64,000 nt of DNA from CAYFVU01 sp964346645 (GCA_964346645.1 CAYFVU010000001.1:39319-103318); one strand, 5' to 3'. Counted from the stretch's first letter, positions 15,480-24,464 are shown. Made by a program: numbers and translations. Notes: generated by a model not told the origin, from the letters alone.

Positions 15480-15518
15480 GCAATTCGCCGCGGTACACGA
15501 GCAAAGGAGATTCCTGAT

Positions 15519-16409
15519 ATGAGAACCTATCTCGAATGTTTTGCCTGTTTCATGAACCACGCCCTATCTATCTCCCGAAAGACCGGTCTCGACGAGAAAG
15601 GCCAAAGGATGGTGCTCAACGAGGTGGCCCGTATGCTGCCGGAGTTCTCTCTATCCGACCGGCCGCCGCAGATGTCCAAGCGAATAAACGAGATGATACG
15701 CGGCATGACCGGCGTCGACGATCCATTCTACGAGGACAAGCGCGAGAGCAACCACCACGCGATGCGTCTCATGGAGAGCTTGGAAGGGAGAATACGCTGT
15801 TCGGAGGAGCCGCTGCTCACCGCAATAGAGTATGCTATTGCCGGGAACAGCATAGACTTCGGGGCTTTCCACAGCCTCGACATAGAGAAGACCATTTCTG
15901 AGAAGGTGGCCGAGGAGGGTTCCCACATAAAGAACGAGGAGCCCCGTCTCTTTGCCTACGAGAGTCTGTACCGTCGGCTCGAGAGCTCCTCAACGCTCCT
16001 CTACATAGCCGACAACGCGGGGGAGCTGGTCTTCGACTATCTTCTCTTGAGACAGATACGGCGAAGCTTTCCGAAGGTGGAGATCACCGTGGCTCTCAGG
16101 GACCGTCCCATTCTCAACGACGCCACCATGGAAGACGCCCGGCAGATCGGACTGGACGATGAGTTTAGCGTAGTCTCGAGCGGCAGCGACGCTCCCGGAA
16201 CAATACTCGAGGATTGTAGCGATGAGTTCCTTTCACACTTCAATCGAGCCGAGACGGTAATAAGCAAGGGACAGGGGAACTACGAGACCCTGTCGGACTC
16301 GCCGAGAGACGTCTTTCTTCTCCTCAGGACGAAATGCGTCGTGGTAGCCCGTCACACCGGTAGTCGTGAAGGTGATATTCTTCTGATAGAAGGAGGGGAG
16401 GGAGCATGA
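15519..16409 (+). CDS. DUF89 (ARMT1-like) protein, probable damage-control phosphatase
   Basis: The 296 residues show the DUF89 layout: an N-terminal Cys pair (CFACF, residues 8-12), a helical domain, then a Rossmann-like domain with the metal-site motif DNAGE (about 168-172), LRDRPILNDAT and SKGQGNYETL. Members remove phosphate from damaged or side-product phosphometabolites using Co, Mn or Ni. The exact substrate cannot be told. The gene has an AAAGGAGA ribosome site and ends with its TGA overlapping the ATG of the next gene, so the pair is co-transcribed. Confidence 0.85.
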   Translation: MRTYLECFACFMNHALSISRKTGLDEKGQRMVLNEVARMLPEFSLSDRPPQMSKRINEMIRGMTGVDDPFYEDKRESNHHAMRLMESLEGRIRCSEEPLLTAIEYAIAGNSIDFGAFHSLDIEKTISEKVAEEGSHIKNEEPRLFAYESLYRRLESSSTLLYIADNAGELVFDYLLLRQIRRSFPKVEITVALRDRPILNDATMEDARQIGLDDEFSVVSSGSDAPGTILEDCSDEFLSHFNRAETVISKGQGNYETLSDSPRDVFLLLRTKCVVVARHTGSREGDILLIEGGEGA

Positions 16410-17428
16410 GAAGCTGTGAGGCCGTATACCTACTCTTCGGCGGCCGTTTTTCGACCTGCCGCATGTCGGCTGTTGCCATGGTTCTCGGGCTCCTCTTTGC
16501 CACCACCGGGGTATCTGCGCTCGATGTGCATCGGGATGTTGTGCAGAAGGCTCAGACCTACGTGGGAAACGGCTACTGCAGAGGTGGAACGAATCCTCCC
16601 TGTTTCGACTGCTCGGGCTTTATCGGCTACGTGCTGCAGCCTCACGTCTCCAGCCTTCCGCGGGTGTCGCGGGAGATGGCGCGCTTCGGCACTCCGATTA
16701 GTCGCAGTGAGCTGAGACCGGGTGACCTCGTCTTCTTTACAACTACTCCGAATCGTCGGGTGGTGTCGCACGTGGCGCTCTACATAGGACAAGATTCGAT
16801 AGTCCACGCGATATCCGACGGTCCGAACAGAGGAGTAAACGTCACCTCTTTGAACGCCCGATACTGGCGCAGCCATTTTCACAGCGCCGCCAGGGTGCTG
16901 AAGTATGCACAGGAGGGCAGCTCCGGCGCAGAGGGATCCGAAGAACAAACGCGGACCGACGAACCGGTACGCTATGCGAAGGGCCGCTATACCGGAGAGT
17001 TGAAGGGAGGTGAACCCCACGGAGAGGGCCGCCTGAGGCTCGACAACGGCGATCTCTACGAAGGAGAGTTCGCCGAAGGCCTCTTCGAGGGAAGAGGTGT
17101 CTATAAGTGGAGTAATGGTGCAGTCTACCGAGGAGAGTTCGAAGAAGGACGCTTAAATGGGCAGGGTGTCTACACCGCCGCAGACGGAAGCACCCGCTCG
17201 GGATCTTGGGAGGACGGCAGCCTCGTGGAAACGGAAGAGGGCAGCGGGGCATCGGCGCCTGCCGCAAGGGCGAATGAAGAATCTGCCGAACCCAAAGAGA
17301 CCTACCTGGAAAAAGAGGACTCCCCCTGGGAGGAGTGGGACGGCTATATAACCGGAGACTACTACGAGTGGCGAAAGAAGGAGCAGGAGTCTTTCGAGGA
17401 GTGGAAGCGGAAGAATCAGCCGCAGTGA
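16406..17428 (+). CDS. Secreted NlpC/P60 peptidase with C-terminal MORN repeats
   Basis: After an N-terminal signal sequence (about 20-38), residues 40-175 form an NlpC/P60 domain with Cys69 in CFDCSGF, His122 in SHVALYIG and a third polar residue, probably His134. This family cuts D-gamma-glutamyl-diamino acid bonds in peptidoglycan stems. Residues about 190-275 are at least three MORN repeats (YTGELKGGEPHGEGRLRLDN, YEGEFAEGLFEGRGVYKWSN, YRGEFEEGRLNGQGVYTAAD). An acidic and aromatic tail follows. MORN units are often protein or lipid contacts, so here they may anchor or position the hydrolase. The start ATG overlaps the DUF89 stop by four bases. The 3' end lies six bases from the convergent tmRNA. 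Confidence 0.86.
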   Translation: MRSCEAVYLLFGGRFSTCRMSAVAMVLGLLFATTGVSALDVHRDVVQKAQTYVGNGYCRGGTNPPCFDCSGFIGYVLQPHVSSLPRVSREMARFGTPISRSELRPGDLVFFTTTPNRRVVSHVALYIGQDSIVHAISDGPNRGVNVTSLNARYWRSHFHSAARVLKYAQEGSSGAEGSEEQTRTDEPVRYAKGRYTGELKGGEPHGEGRLRLDNGDLYEGEFAEGLFEGRGVYKWSNGAVYRGEFEEGRLNGQGVYTAADGSTRSGSWEDGSLVETEEGSGASAPAARANEESAEPKETYLEKEDSPWEEWDGYITGDYYEWRKKEQESFEEWKRKNQPQ

Positions 17429-17434
17429 GAGTTT

Positions 17435-17787
17435 TGGAGGTGGCGGGAGTCGAACCCGCGTCCTACCGGGCATCCCGTACGCATCTACAAGTTTAGTTTC
17501 GCATTGCTGTTTCGGAAACGGGGAGGCTGCAAAACAGGCCTTCCGTCTCCTGAGTTCGACTGTGTGTCCCCGCTCTCCGCCGAACGAAAGCGCGGGCGAG
17601 TCCCGGTATCTGGCAGGCGGTCTCCCCACTCGGAACAGCGCGGGAAGTGCCCGTGACTGCTATTTACGCAGCCATTGCGAATTCAGTTTCGTTATCCGCA
17701 ACTATTGGGTTGCCCCTTTTTAGGAGTTAGACAGCTCCACTTGCAACGTACGGACGTGCATCCGATAGTCGAATCCGGATCACCCCC
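17435..17787 (-). ncRNA. ssrA: Transfer-messenger RNA, encoded tag ADNETEFAMAA
   Basis: The minus strand begins GGGGGTG ATCCGGATTCGAC and ends with a T-arm (GCGGG TTCGACT CCCGC), then CACCTCC and discriminator A. The ends pair in seven steps, with one G-U. CCA is not encoded. The reading frame at 17699-17664 (minus) runs GCG GAT AAC GAA ACT GAA TTC GCA ATG GCT GCG TAA, giving ADNETEFAMAA; with the alanine from the charged tmRNA the tag is AADNETEFAMAA. The Ala-Ala end is the usual protease signal. It frees stalled ribosomes together with SmpB, whose gene lies directly upstream. The roughly 430 bases between the flanking protein genes hold only this RNA and its promoter. Confidence 0.96.
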
Positions 17788-17799
17788 TATGTCTCTTTT

Positions 17800-17828
17800 A
17801 TAATACTATGTTTCGGCCGTAAAATCAA
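17800..17828 (-). promoter_or_regulatory. Promoter of ssrA
   Basis: On the minus strand TTGATT (17828-17823), a 17-base spacer and TATTAT (17805-17800). The mature 5' end lies 12 bases after the -10, leaving a few bases for RNase P to remove. Confidence 0.65.
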
Positions 17829-17857
17829 TACTGCATAGATACGACCTCGATATTAGA

Positions 17858-18328
17858 TCAACGGAGCCGGTTCCGCATCTCCCGATCGGCCTCGCGCTTG
17901 AGGTCCTTCTGCTTTATGGATTCCCGCTTGTCGTGGAGCTTCTTACCTTTGCCGAGTCCCAGCTCGACCTTTACCATTCCCTTCTTGAGATAGACGCTCA
18001 GCGGAACGAGCGTAAAACCGCGCTCGTCTATGCGCCGCTGAAGCCGCTTGACCTCCTGTGCGTGGGCGAGCAGCTTACGGTCCCTGTCCGGCTCGTGATT
18101 GAAGATGTTGCCGTGTTCATATGGTGATATGTGAAAGGCGAGAAGATAGAGCTCGCCGTCACGCACACGGGCGTAGGAGTCCGCAAAGGACATCTTACCG
18201 GCGCGTATGGACTTCACCTCCGTTCCTTTCAACTCTATTCCGCACTCGATCGTGTCCTCTATCTCGAAGTTGAACCGGGCCTTTCTGTTTTTAGCAAGAA
18301 TCTTTACCGCCTGCCCATCCTGTGCCAT
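17858..18328 (-). CDS. smpB: SsrA-binding protein SmpB
   Basis: A 156-residue partner of tmRNA, required to bring it to stalled ribosomes. Typical motifs are ILAKNRKARFNFEI, ECGIELKGTEVKSIR, SFADSYARV and the basic C-terminal tail KGKKLHDKRESIKQKDLKRE. I start at MAQDGQAVK; the frame is open 17 codons further but that part lies inside the upstream gene. The ATG overlaps the TAA of the upstream PEGA/SUMF1 gene (TAATG). ssrA follows directly, 70 bases downstream. Confidence 0.96.
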   Translation of the reverse strand: MAQDGQAVKILAKNRKARFNFEIEDTIECGIELKGTEVKSIRAGKMSFADSYARVRDGELYLLAFHISPYEHGNIFNHEPDRDRKLLAHAQEVKRLQRRIDERGFTLVPLSVYLKKGMVKVELGLGKGKKLHDKRESIKQKDLKREADREMRNRLR

Positions 18329-19971
18329 TAGTCGACAACCTCCAAAACGATTCTGAATCCTGTAAAAGGGGTGCACCACGAAGGCGGCTGCGACCCTCTA
18401 CGCCACACCGGAATGGTATCGATGTCGTTGGCCCAGGCCCCGCCTCTCACGCTTCTCTCCTTGCCCGGCAACGCATCGATGCTCCTCTGTGATTGCCGCA
18501 GCCCGTATGCGCCATCGAGCACATCGGAGGGAAAGTACCATCCCTCCGTCCACTCCCACACATTTCCTCTCAAGTCGGCAATCCCGAGCCGTCCGGTACG
18601 CGAGAACTGCACGGGTTGCGGAGCCGAAAAGCCGCCGTCCGTGCCTACGAAGTTCTCCGCTGCATTCAGGCGCGAACAGTACTCCCACTCCTGCTCATAG
18701 GCGAGCCGTGCACGGTACTCCCTCTTCGGGGAGACCTTCTCTCCGAGCCAGTCTGCATAGGCCTTCGCTGCGAACCATGACACGTAGGTAACGGGTCTTT
18801 CTGACTCCTCGTCAAAGTTAAGCAGGTACTCGCCGCTCACGAGCCCCTGCTCAACGAGCTCTTCCCGGTTTACAGGTCTCCACTCGGGATTCTCTGCGAG
18901 GAAACGTGCGTACTGTCGAGCGCTCACCTCGGATCTGTCAATGTAGAAGGTTTCCACGGCTTCTCGATGCGGCATCTCCGAGAGATCTTCGAGAGAAAGG
19001 GGAGAGTCGAGCGGAAAGAGACCTTCGTTTCCTATCGGTACATCGATGGACCCGGGGACCTGTACGAAATCATGATCCAAGACGGATATGCGCTCCGCCC
19101 TATTCGTCAGGGGAGACGGGATAACCGAGTAGAACTCGTCGAAACGGAGATCTTCGACCCGCCTCTCGAGCAGCTCTTCGAGCTCCTCCGGAAGAAGGTC
19201 TGCCTCCTCGGCGCCTGCAGTCTCTTTTTCGGTGCCTGCAGTCTCTTCCTCGGCACCTGTAGTATTGCCATCAACGCCTGCGGGAGAGGAGAGGAGGTAG
19301 TCGTAGAGCCGATAGAGATCATCGTCTAATGAGAGCTCGGCGCTGTTGCTCCCGACCGCCTGCAGAGCCTCTTTGTAATCGCGATAGATCTCGGCGGAGC
19401 CGATGTTGTTCGAGGATGCTTTTAGAAAGTGCTCGAGCTGCTCAATCCCGCCCTGACGGGATAGCACACGGGCGGCCGGCAGTATCGTGGCGGGATACCG
19501 GTATCGCTCATGGAACGTGCCGACGAGAGCCCAATTGCTCAGCCTACCGAAGACATCTTCCGTGTATCCGGCAGGATCGGCCAAACTCAGTTGGACATTG
19601 TGCGACACGTGTTTGGGAAAAAGCAGGCTGCCGAACAGCCTGCGCGGTACCTCGAGGCTCGTATCCTGACCGGAAAATTGGGCCTTCTCAATTTTGAAGA
19701 CGTGACTGCCTGCCTCGATGAACCGGTCGACCGGTGTCGAACCGATGTACTCCCCGTCGATGTAGACCGCCGCCGCGGAGGGGGTCGACCTGAACTCTAC
19801 TACCGATCCTCCGCGAACGATTCCCGGCAGGAGCAGCAGGGCAAATAGGATGACGAGCAGCAGTATGGCATAGAGGAGAGTCAGATAGCGTCCCGGCTCA
19901 ATGCCGAACAGCGGTTTCAGCCGCACCTCTTCTATCTCGACCGATTCCTCGATTTTCTTGTGTTTCTTCAT
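18328..19971 (-). CDS. Membrane-anchored PEGA and SUMF1-type protein
   Basis: A 547-residue protein with a cytoplasmic N-terminus, one membrane span (about 30-51), a PEGA domain (about 57-100: VEFRSTPSAAAVYIDGEYIG) and a C-terminal formylglycine-generating-enzyme/sulphatase-modifying domain (about 310-545: VPGSIDVP, VTYVSWFAAKAYADWLGEK, RGNVWEWTEGWY, SVRGGAWANDI, FTGFRIVLE). Such proteins in spirochaetes often lack formylglycine activity and serve as envelope structural or sugar-binding modules; I do not see the paired cysteines clearly placed. A short acidic repeat (near residue 240) links the two. It is translationally coupled to smpB (TAATG). Function not established. Confidence 0.8.
   Translation of the reverse strand: MKKHKKIEESVEIEEVRLKPLFGIEPGRYLTLLYAILLLVILFALLLLPGIVRGGSVVEFRSTPSAAAVYIDGEYIGSTPVDRFIEAGSHVFKIEKAQFSGQDTSLEVPRRLFGSLLFPKHVSHNVQLSLADPAGYTEDVFGRLSNWALVGTFHERYRYPATILPAARVLSRQGGIEQLEHFLKASSNNIGSAEIYRDYKEALQAVGSNSAELSLDDDLYRLYDYLLSSPAGVDGNTTGAEEETAGTEKETAGAEEADLLPEELEELLERRVEDLRFDEFYSVIPSPLTNRAERISVLDHDFVQVPGSIDVPIGNEGLFPLDSPLSLEDLSEMPHREAVETFYIDRSEVSARQYARFLAENPEWRPVNREELVEQGLVSGEYLLNFDEESERPVTYVSWFAAKAYADWLGEKVSPKREYRARLAYEQEWEYCSRLNAAENFVGTDGGFSAPQPVQFSRTGRLGIADLRGNVWEWTEGWYFPSDVLDGAYGLRQSQRSIDALPGKERSVRGGAWANDIDTIPVWRRGSQPPSWCTPFTGFRIVLEVVD
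19210..19262 (-). repeat. 21-bp tandem repeat inside the SUMF1-type gene
   Basis: Two nearly identical 21-base units (19210-19230, 19231-19251) and a partial third encode copies of a seven-residue acidic unit like ETAGAEE in the linker of the protein. In-frame copy changes would lengthen or shorten the linker without a frameshift. Confidence 0.7.
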
Positions 19972-19999
19972 GCGGCAAGGGTATAGTTATGGGGCTAAC

Positions 20000-20028
20000 T
20001 TGTCAATGTAAGGTATCTGTGCTACTGT
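20000..20028 (+). promoter_or_regulatory. Candidate promoter of the signal peptidase pair
   Basis: TTGTCA (20000-20005), 17-base spacer, TACTGT (20023-20028), 28 bases before the lepB start, which has a GGAGG ribosome site. The -10 is weak but equals that of the rimP promoter. Confidence 0.4.
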
Positions 20029-20055
20029 TTCAAAACCTACGTCGGAGGAACACAG

Positions 20056-21027
20056 ATGCAGCATTGGTTCGAGTCCGTGCAACGGATTACCGAACGATTT
20101 CTTACCGGCCGAAAACGGCGCCGTGCCGTAGCGAGGGCCAAACAGAAAGCGAAGAACCCCATTGTCGACTGGATCGAGGCCTTCTTGTGGGCCGCAGTCG
20201 TGGTCCTCATCATCAACCAGTACCTCATACAGGCCTACCGCATTCCCTCCGGCTCCATGAAAGAGACGCTGCAGCTGCAGGACCGAATCTTCGTCAACAA
20301 ACTGATATACGGGCCGGAGCTCATACCGGGGACGGCAAAGGTTTCCGGCTTTACCGAGCCGAAACGCGACGAAGTCATCATCTTCGAGAGTCCCACCTAC
20401 ATCTCTAAAGGACCCCTCTTCGACACGCTGCAAAGGCTCATCTACATGCTCACCTTCTCGCTCGTGGATATAGACAGCGATGCGCAGGGCAATCCCAAGC
20501 CCCACTTCCTGATAAAGCGTGCGGTCGGCATAGGCGGCGACCGGCTGCGCTTCGAACGCGGCGAGCTCTTCATGCGGCCGCCGGGTTTCGGCGAGTGGAT
20601 CGACGAGGACAGTTTTCGTGAGACAGCCGGTCTCGACGACCTCACCAGACGACTCCTCGATCAAGATAGCTACGACCACATTCGGAGGTCAGCCTTTCTC
20701 GATGCATACGAATCTCTCGAGATAGAGGGCCGGAGATTCGCGCCGCAGGCCTCGGGCGAGAGTCCGAGGTACAGCGACATGTTTGCATGGATGAAGTACC
20801 GCAATGAGGCGTTTTACGGTATTTTGCCACACCGCCGACACTACGGGAGCAACTGGCGGCGGTTCGAAACGGGCTGGTACATTCCGGATGGGTGGTACTT
20901 CCCGCTCGGCGACAATAGGGACAATTCTCGGGATGCGCGCTATTTCGGGCCGGTTTCACGGGAGAACGTGCTCGGTCGCGCGATGATCAAGTACTGGCCG
21001 CCTTCACGCTTCGGGCCGATAAATTAG
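20056..21027 (+). CDS. lepB: Signal peptidase I
   Basis: A 323-residue inner-membrane protease that removes signal peptides. A basic N-terminus is followed by one membrane span (about 40-56), then box B RIPSGSMKETL (nucleophile Ser67), the general base Lys154 in FLIKRAVGIGGD, and box E GDNRDNSRDARYFGPV. All catalytic boxes are intact. A large insertion of about 100 residues lies between the lysine box and box E. A second signal peptidase gene follows 29 bases later. Confidence 0.93.
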   Translation: MQHWFESVQRITERFLTGRKRRRAVARAKQKAKNPIVDWIEAFLWAAVVVLIINQYLIQAYRIPSGSMKETLQLQDRIFVNKLIYGPELIPGTAKVSGFTEPKRDEVIIFESPTYISKGPLFDTLQRLIYMLTFSLVDIDSDAQGNPKPHFLIKRAVGIGGDRLRFERGELFMRPPGFGEWIDEDSFRETAGLDDLTRRLLDQDSYDHIRRSAFLDAYESLEIEGRRFAPQASGESPRYSDMFAWMKYRNEAFYGILPHRRHYGSNWRRFETGWYIPDGWYFPLGDNRDNSRDARYFGPVSRENVLGRAMIKYWPPSRFGPIN

Positions 21028-21056
21028 TTTTAGAGAGATACTATTCAGAGAGAAGA

Positions 21057-21806
21057 ATGTTAGGCATGTCACGACGATCAAAAGCGCTTCGCTACTACAG
21101 GAGTTCGAAACCTTCGAATCCCCTCAAGTCATTTATCAGAGCCTTGATAAAACTCGTCGTTCTCTTGTTCATCCTCTATCAGGTAGTATCGCTCTTTCTC
21201 CTGAGGACCTACCGAATGGACACCTCATCAATGGAGCCCTCTCTACCGCGTGGAGATACGGTTGTCGCCACAGCTCTGCTCTTCGGACCGGAATTGCCGT
21301 ATACCGCCTACGAGTTTCCCCGAATGCGCACACCGAAACGCGGAGACAAGGTGATCGTGAAGACCGAAGTCGAAGATGCCACGTGGTATATAGCTGCATT
21401 CGATACCCTCATCCGTTTCTTCACGCTGCAGAGAAACTCTATTACCCGCGACAACGTCGCTATGACCATTCCAAAAGAGAGGGTGAAGAGGGTGGTAGGG
21501 GTTCCGGGAGATACCGTGAAACTCGAGGGCTTCCGAGTCAAGATTAAGACCAGAGGCAAATCGGTTTTTCTGGACGAACGCGAGGTCCTTCAGGACGAAT
21601 ACGAGCTTCGTGTGCCGAATGAGCATGCACAGATGAATGGGGTTTTTCCCCTTTCGGGACAGATGTCCGAGATCGCACTGGATGAGGGAGAATACCTGCT
21701 CCTCGCCGATAACCGTGTGTTGGCGGCATCCTCTCACAATTGGCATCCCATTCCGATCTCCGACATAGAGGCTCTCGTGCTCTTTCGCTACACCGCCCCG
21801 TTTTAG
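21057..21806 (+). CDS. Second signal peptidase I-like protein with altered box E
   Basis: A 249-residue S26 family protein with a membrane span (about 30-48), Ser58 in MDTSSMEPSL and Lys144 in ERVKRVVGVPGD, so the Ser/Lys dyad is kept. Box E, normally GDNRxNSxDSR, reads LLADNRVLAASSHNWHPI: the first Gly and the usual Asp-Ser-Arg are gone. It may have changed specificity or little activity. The start could also be the ATG nine bases later (MSRRSK). The gene directly follows lepB and was probably made by duplication. Confidence 0.85.
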   Translation: MLGMSRRSKALRYYRSSKPSNPLKSFIRALIKLVVLLFILYQVVSLFLLRTYRMDTSSMEPSLPRGDTVVATALLFGPELPYTAYEFPRMRTPKRGDKVIVKTEVEDATWYIAAFDTLIRFFTLQRNSITRDNVAMTIPKERVKRVVGVPGDTVKLEGFRVKIKTRGKSVFLDEREVLQDEYELRVPNEHAQMNGVFPLSGQMSEIALDEGEYLLLADNRVLAASSHNWHPIPISDIEALVLFRYTAPF

Positions 21807-21816
21807 CTGTATAGAC

Positions 21817-23151
21817 ATGAAACAGGGTATGCACGATCTCGCACTGCAGAAACTCTCCGTCCCGCTCTCCCTCTACGTTCATGTGCCCTTCTGTGGGAAG
21901 AAGTGCGACTACTGTGATTTCTACTCCGTCGAAGGCGCCTCCCCGCAGAATAAGCGAGAAACGGTTACCCGTATATTCGAGGACATTGACGAATTTCTCG
22001 ACATACTTCGACCTCCATCGATCGAAACACTCTATGTCGGCGGAGGAACGCCGAATTCGATGGATAGAAAGATCTTCTCCGAGCTGCTCGAAGGACTGCG
22101 CTCGAGAGTGGGAAAAAGCCGAGAGTGGACCGTCGAGTTGAATCCGGAATATCTCGACACTGCATCTCTCGGCTCGATGAGAACCGTAGGAGTGGACCGG
22201 ATCAGCCTAGGGGTGCAATCGTTTCACAACGGGAAACTCGAGCTCATCGGCAGGAATGCACGTGCGGAAGAGGCAGAGCGAGCCCTACGGCTCCTCCAGG
22301 AGCAATGGAGCGGGCGCTGGTCGCTGGACATGATCTCCCTGCTCCCGACAAACGGTGTGGGAACGCAACTATCATCGGCAGGACGAGTCGAAGAGTGGAA
22401 ACAGACGGCCTTCGAGGATCTGCAGAGGGCTCTAACCTATGAACCGCGCCACCTCAGCCTCTATGGCCTCACTGCCGAGCCCGGAACCCCCTTCTTCGAG
22501 AAGGTCAAGCGCGGAAATGCCGTATTGCCCGAGGAGGGAATCGCGGCGGAACTCCTCCGTGAACAGTGGCGCCTCCTCGAGGAGCACGGCTTCCTACACT
22601 ACGAAGTCTCCAATTTTGCCCGCGATGAACAGAGGATGAGTCTCCACAATCTGCGCTACTGGAGGCTCGAACCATATCTCGGCGTCGGTCCCGCCGCAGT
22701 ATCCACACTTCCCGGAAACGACGGACCCGTCCGATTGAGTTTCCCTTCCGATGTAGAGAGCTACTGCAGAGCTCGTGCTCACGATAGAATACACGTGGAG
22801 GAGCTCAGCGCCTTCTCCTTTCTGCTCGAGCATCTGATGACCGGTCTCCGCACCAGAGAGGGAGTAGACCGGCGCAGGATCGCACAGAGATTCGGCAGAC
22901 AGTTTGCCCACACACTTTTTCGTACCCTCGAACAGAAGATTCAGCAGTACGAGAATAGCGGTTTCATAGAGAGGGTCCACGGTGCTACAAGAAGAGCTAC
23001 AAGAAAGGGCTTTCTCCGTCACAGTGCTTCGCGGACACACGGGTTCCGTGCAACCGACCCCGGTCTCATGATCCTCGACTCCCTACTCCTCGATCTCTCC
23101 GGAGAACTCGAGCGCATCTCGCCCGAGTCGGTCTCCTGGCCTAAAGGATGA
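21817..23151 (+). CDS. hemW: HemW-like radical SAM protein
   Basis: Residues 16-40 give the radical SAM site with Cys in C-GKK-C-DY-C (HVPFCGKKCDYCDFYS), followed by the SAM-binding YVGGGTPN. Further family motifs are VELNPEYLD, DRISLGVQSF and LSLYGLTAEPGTPF, and LHNLRYWRLEPYLGVGPAA. HemW handles haem or its delivery; many relatives are misnamed coproporphyrinogen oxidase. At 444 residues the protein is longer than usual (about 380), with the extra at the C-terminus. It is preceded within 10 bases by the second signal peptidase gene. Confidence 0.85.
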   Translation: MKQGMHDLALQKLSVPLSLYVHVPFCGKKCDYCDFYSVEGASPQNKRETVTRIFEDIDEFLDILRPPSIETLYVGGGTPNSMDRKIFSELLEGLRSRVGKSREWTVELNPEYLDTASLGSMRTVGVDRISLGVQSFHNGKLELIGRNARAEEAERALRLLQEQWSGRWSLDMISLLPTNGVGTQLSSAGRVEEWKQTAFEDLQRALTYEPRHLSLYGLTAEPGTPFFEKVKRGNAVLPEEGIAAELLREQWRLLEEHGFLHYEVSNFARDEQRMSLHNLRYWRLEPYLGVGPAAVSTLPGNDGPVRLSFPSDVESYCRARAHDRIHVEELSAFSFLLEHLMTGLRTREGVDRRRIAQRFGRQFAHTLFRTLEQKIQQYENSGFIERVHGATRRATRKGFLRHSASRTHGFRATDPGLMILDSLLLDLSGELERISPESVSWPKG

Positions 23152-23164
23152 AATATCCTCAATA

Positions 23165-23193
23165 TTGACACTGATACCTCTTCGTGGTAGCGT
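23165..23193 (+). promoter_or_regulatory. Candidate promoter of the yebC-ruvCAB-queA operon
   Basis: A perfect -35 TTGACA (23165-23170), 17-base spacer, then TAGCGT (23188-23193), 30 bases before the yebC start. The -10 is poor. Confidence 0.45.
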
Positions 23194-23223
23194 ATGTATC
23201 TATCCCTCACACAAGGAGAACGC

Positions 23224-23973
23224 ATGTCCGGACACAATAAATGGTCCACTATAAAGCATAAAAAGGGTGCCCAAGATGCAAAGCGGGGCAAACTATTCTC
23301 CAAACTCATAAAGGAGATAACCGTAGCCGCCAGAGACGGTGGGGGCGACGAGGAGACCAATCCCCGGCTTCGGACCGCCGTAAATAAGGCGAAGACCGAG
23401 AACATGCCCAAGGAGAATATCGAACGGGCTATCAAAAAGGGTACGGGCGAGCTCGAAGGTGTAGACTACATCGAGCTGAGTTACGAAGGTTACGGCCCCG
23501 GCGGGGTTGCCATTCTTATCGATTGTCTTACCGACAACAAGAACCGCACCGCCGCAGATGTGAGGAGCCTCTTCACAAAGCACGGGGGCAATCTCGGCGA
23601 AACGGGCTGCGTCTCGTACCTCTTTCAGCGGAAGGGAATAATCGCGTACGACGCCACCTCCTACTCGGAGGACGACATAATAGAACCGGCAATCGAAGCG
23701 GGTGCGGAGGATGTCTCCACCGAGGGCGAGGAGATAGAGGTGGTGACGAGCCCGGACGACTTCCTGCAGGTCGTAGAGGCCCTCGAAGCTGCAGGCTTTT
23801 CCCACAATCGTGCGGAGATAAGCCGCGTACCGGATGCAACAGTCTCGCTGGATGCCGAAACCACGCAGAAGGCACTCAAGCTCATCGGAAAACTGGATGA
23901 TCTAGAAGATATTCAGTCGGTTTCCACAAACCTCGACATACCGGACGATTTCGACCCAAGTACTTTGGAATGA
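23224..23973 (+). CDS. yebC: YebC/TACO1 family protein
   Basis: A 249-residue protein beginning MSGHNKWSTIKHKKGAQDAK, the family hallmark, with GKLFSKLIKEITVAARDGGG and NMPKENIERAIKKGTGE. I use the ATG at 23224 with AAGGAG upstream rather than the longer frame. Members act as transcription regulators (PmpR) or, as shown for some, help ribosomes pass polyproline. It heads the classic yebC-ruvC-ruvA-ruvB cluster; its TGA overlaps the ruvC ATG. Confidence 0.94.
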   Translation: MSGHNKWSTIKHKKGAQDAKRGKLFSKLIKEITVAARDGGGDEETNPRLRTAVNKAKTENMPKENIERAIKKGTGELEGVDYIELSYEGYGPGGVAILIDCLTDNKNRTAADVRSLFTKHGGNLGETGCVSYLFQRKGIIAYDATSYSEDDIIEPAIEAGAEDVSTEGEEIEVVTSPDDFLQVVEALEAAGFSHNRAEISRVPDATVSLDAETTQKALKLIGKLDDLEDIQSVSTNLDIPDDFDPSTLE

Positions 23974-24464
23974 CTCGCGTACTCGGGATCGACCCCGGAC
24001 TGGCCAACACCGGTTGGGGGATCCTCGATGCCGAAGGTTCGAGGATCCTCCACGTAGAACACGGAACAGTCACGTCCGCCGCAGACATGGAAGAGAAGTC
24101 CCGTCTATTGAATATCTTCAATGCTGTCCGAGATCTCATCGATACATACGAGCCGAGTCTCATCGGAGTAGAGTCGCTCTACTTCTCTAAGAACCGGCGC
24201 AGTGCCATTCCCGTTGCCCAGGCGAGGGGAGTGGTGCTCGTAGCCGCCGCGCACTCCGGAGTCGAGACGGCGAGCCACACTCCTCAGGATATAAAGCAGG
24301 CGCTTACCGGCAACGGCAGAGCGGAAAAACACCAAGTGCAGGAGATGGTGCGCCTTCTACTCGGTTTGGACGAAATTCCACATCCGGACCACGCGGCAGA
24401 CGCACTCGCCGCTGCGATCTGCAGCTATCACCTGCAGCAATTCCGAAGCAGGGAGCTGCGGTGA
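23970..24464 (+). CDS. ruvC: Crossover junction endodeoxyribonuclease RuvC
   Basis: A 164-residue resolvase that cuts Holliday junctions held by RuvAB. The acidic active-site residues are in GIDPGLANTGWG (Asp), GVESLYFSKN (Glu) and HPDHAADALAAA (two Asp). The start overlaps the yebC stop (ATGA). A 42-base space separates it from ruvA. Confidence 0.95.
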   Translation: MTRVLGIDPGLANTGWGILDAEGSRILHVEHGTVTSAADMEEKSRLLNIFNAVRDLIDTYEPSLIGVESLYFSKNRRSAIPVAQARGVVLVAAAHSGVETASHTPQDIKQALTGNGRAEKHQVQEMVRLLLGLDEIPHPDHAADALAAAICSYHLQQFRSRELR

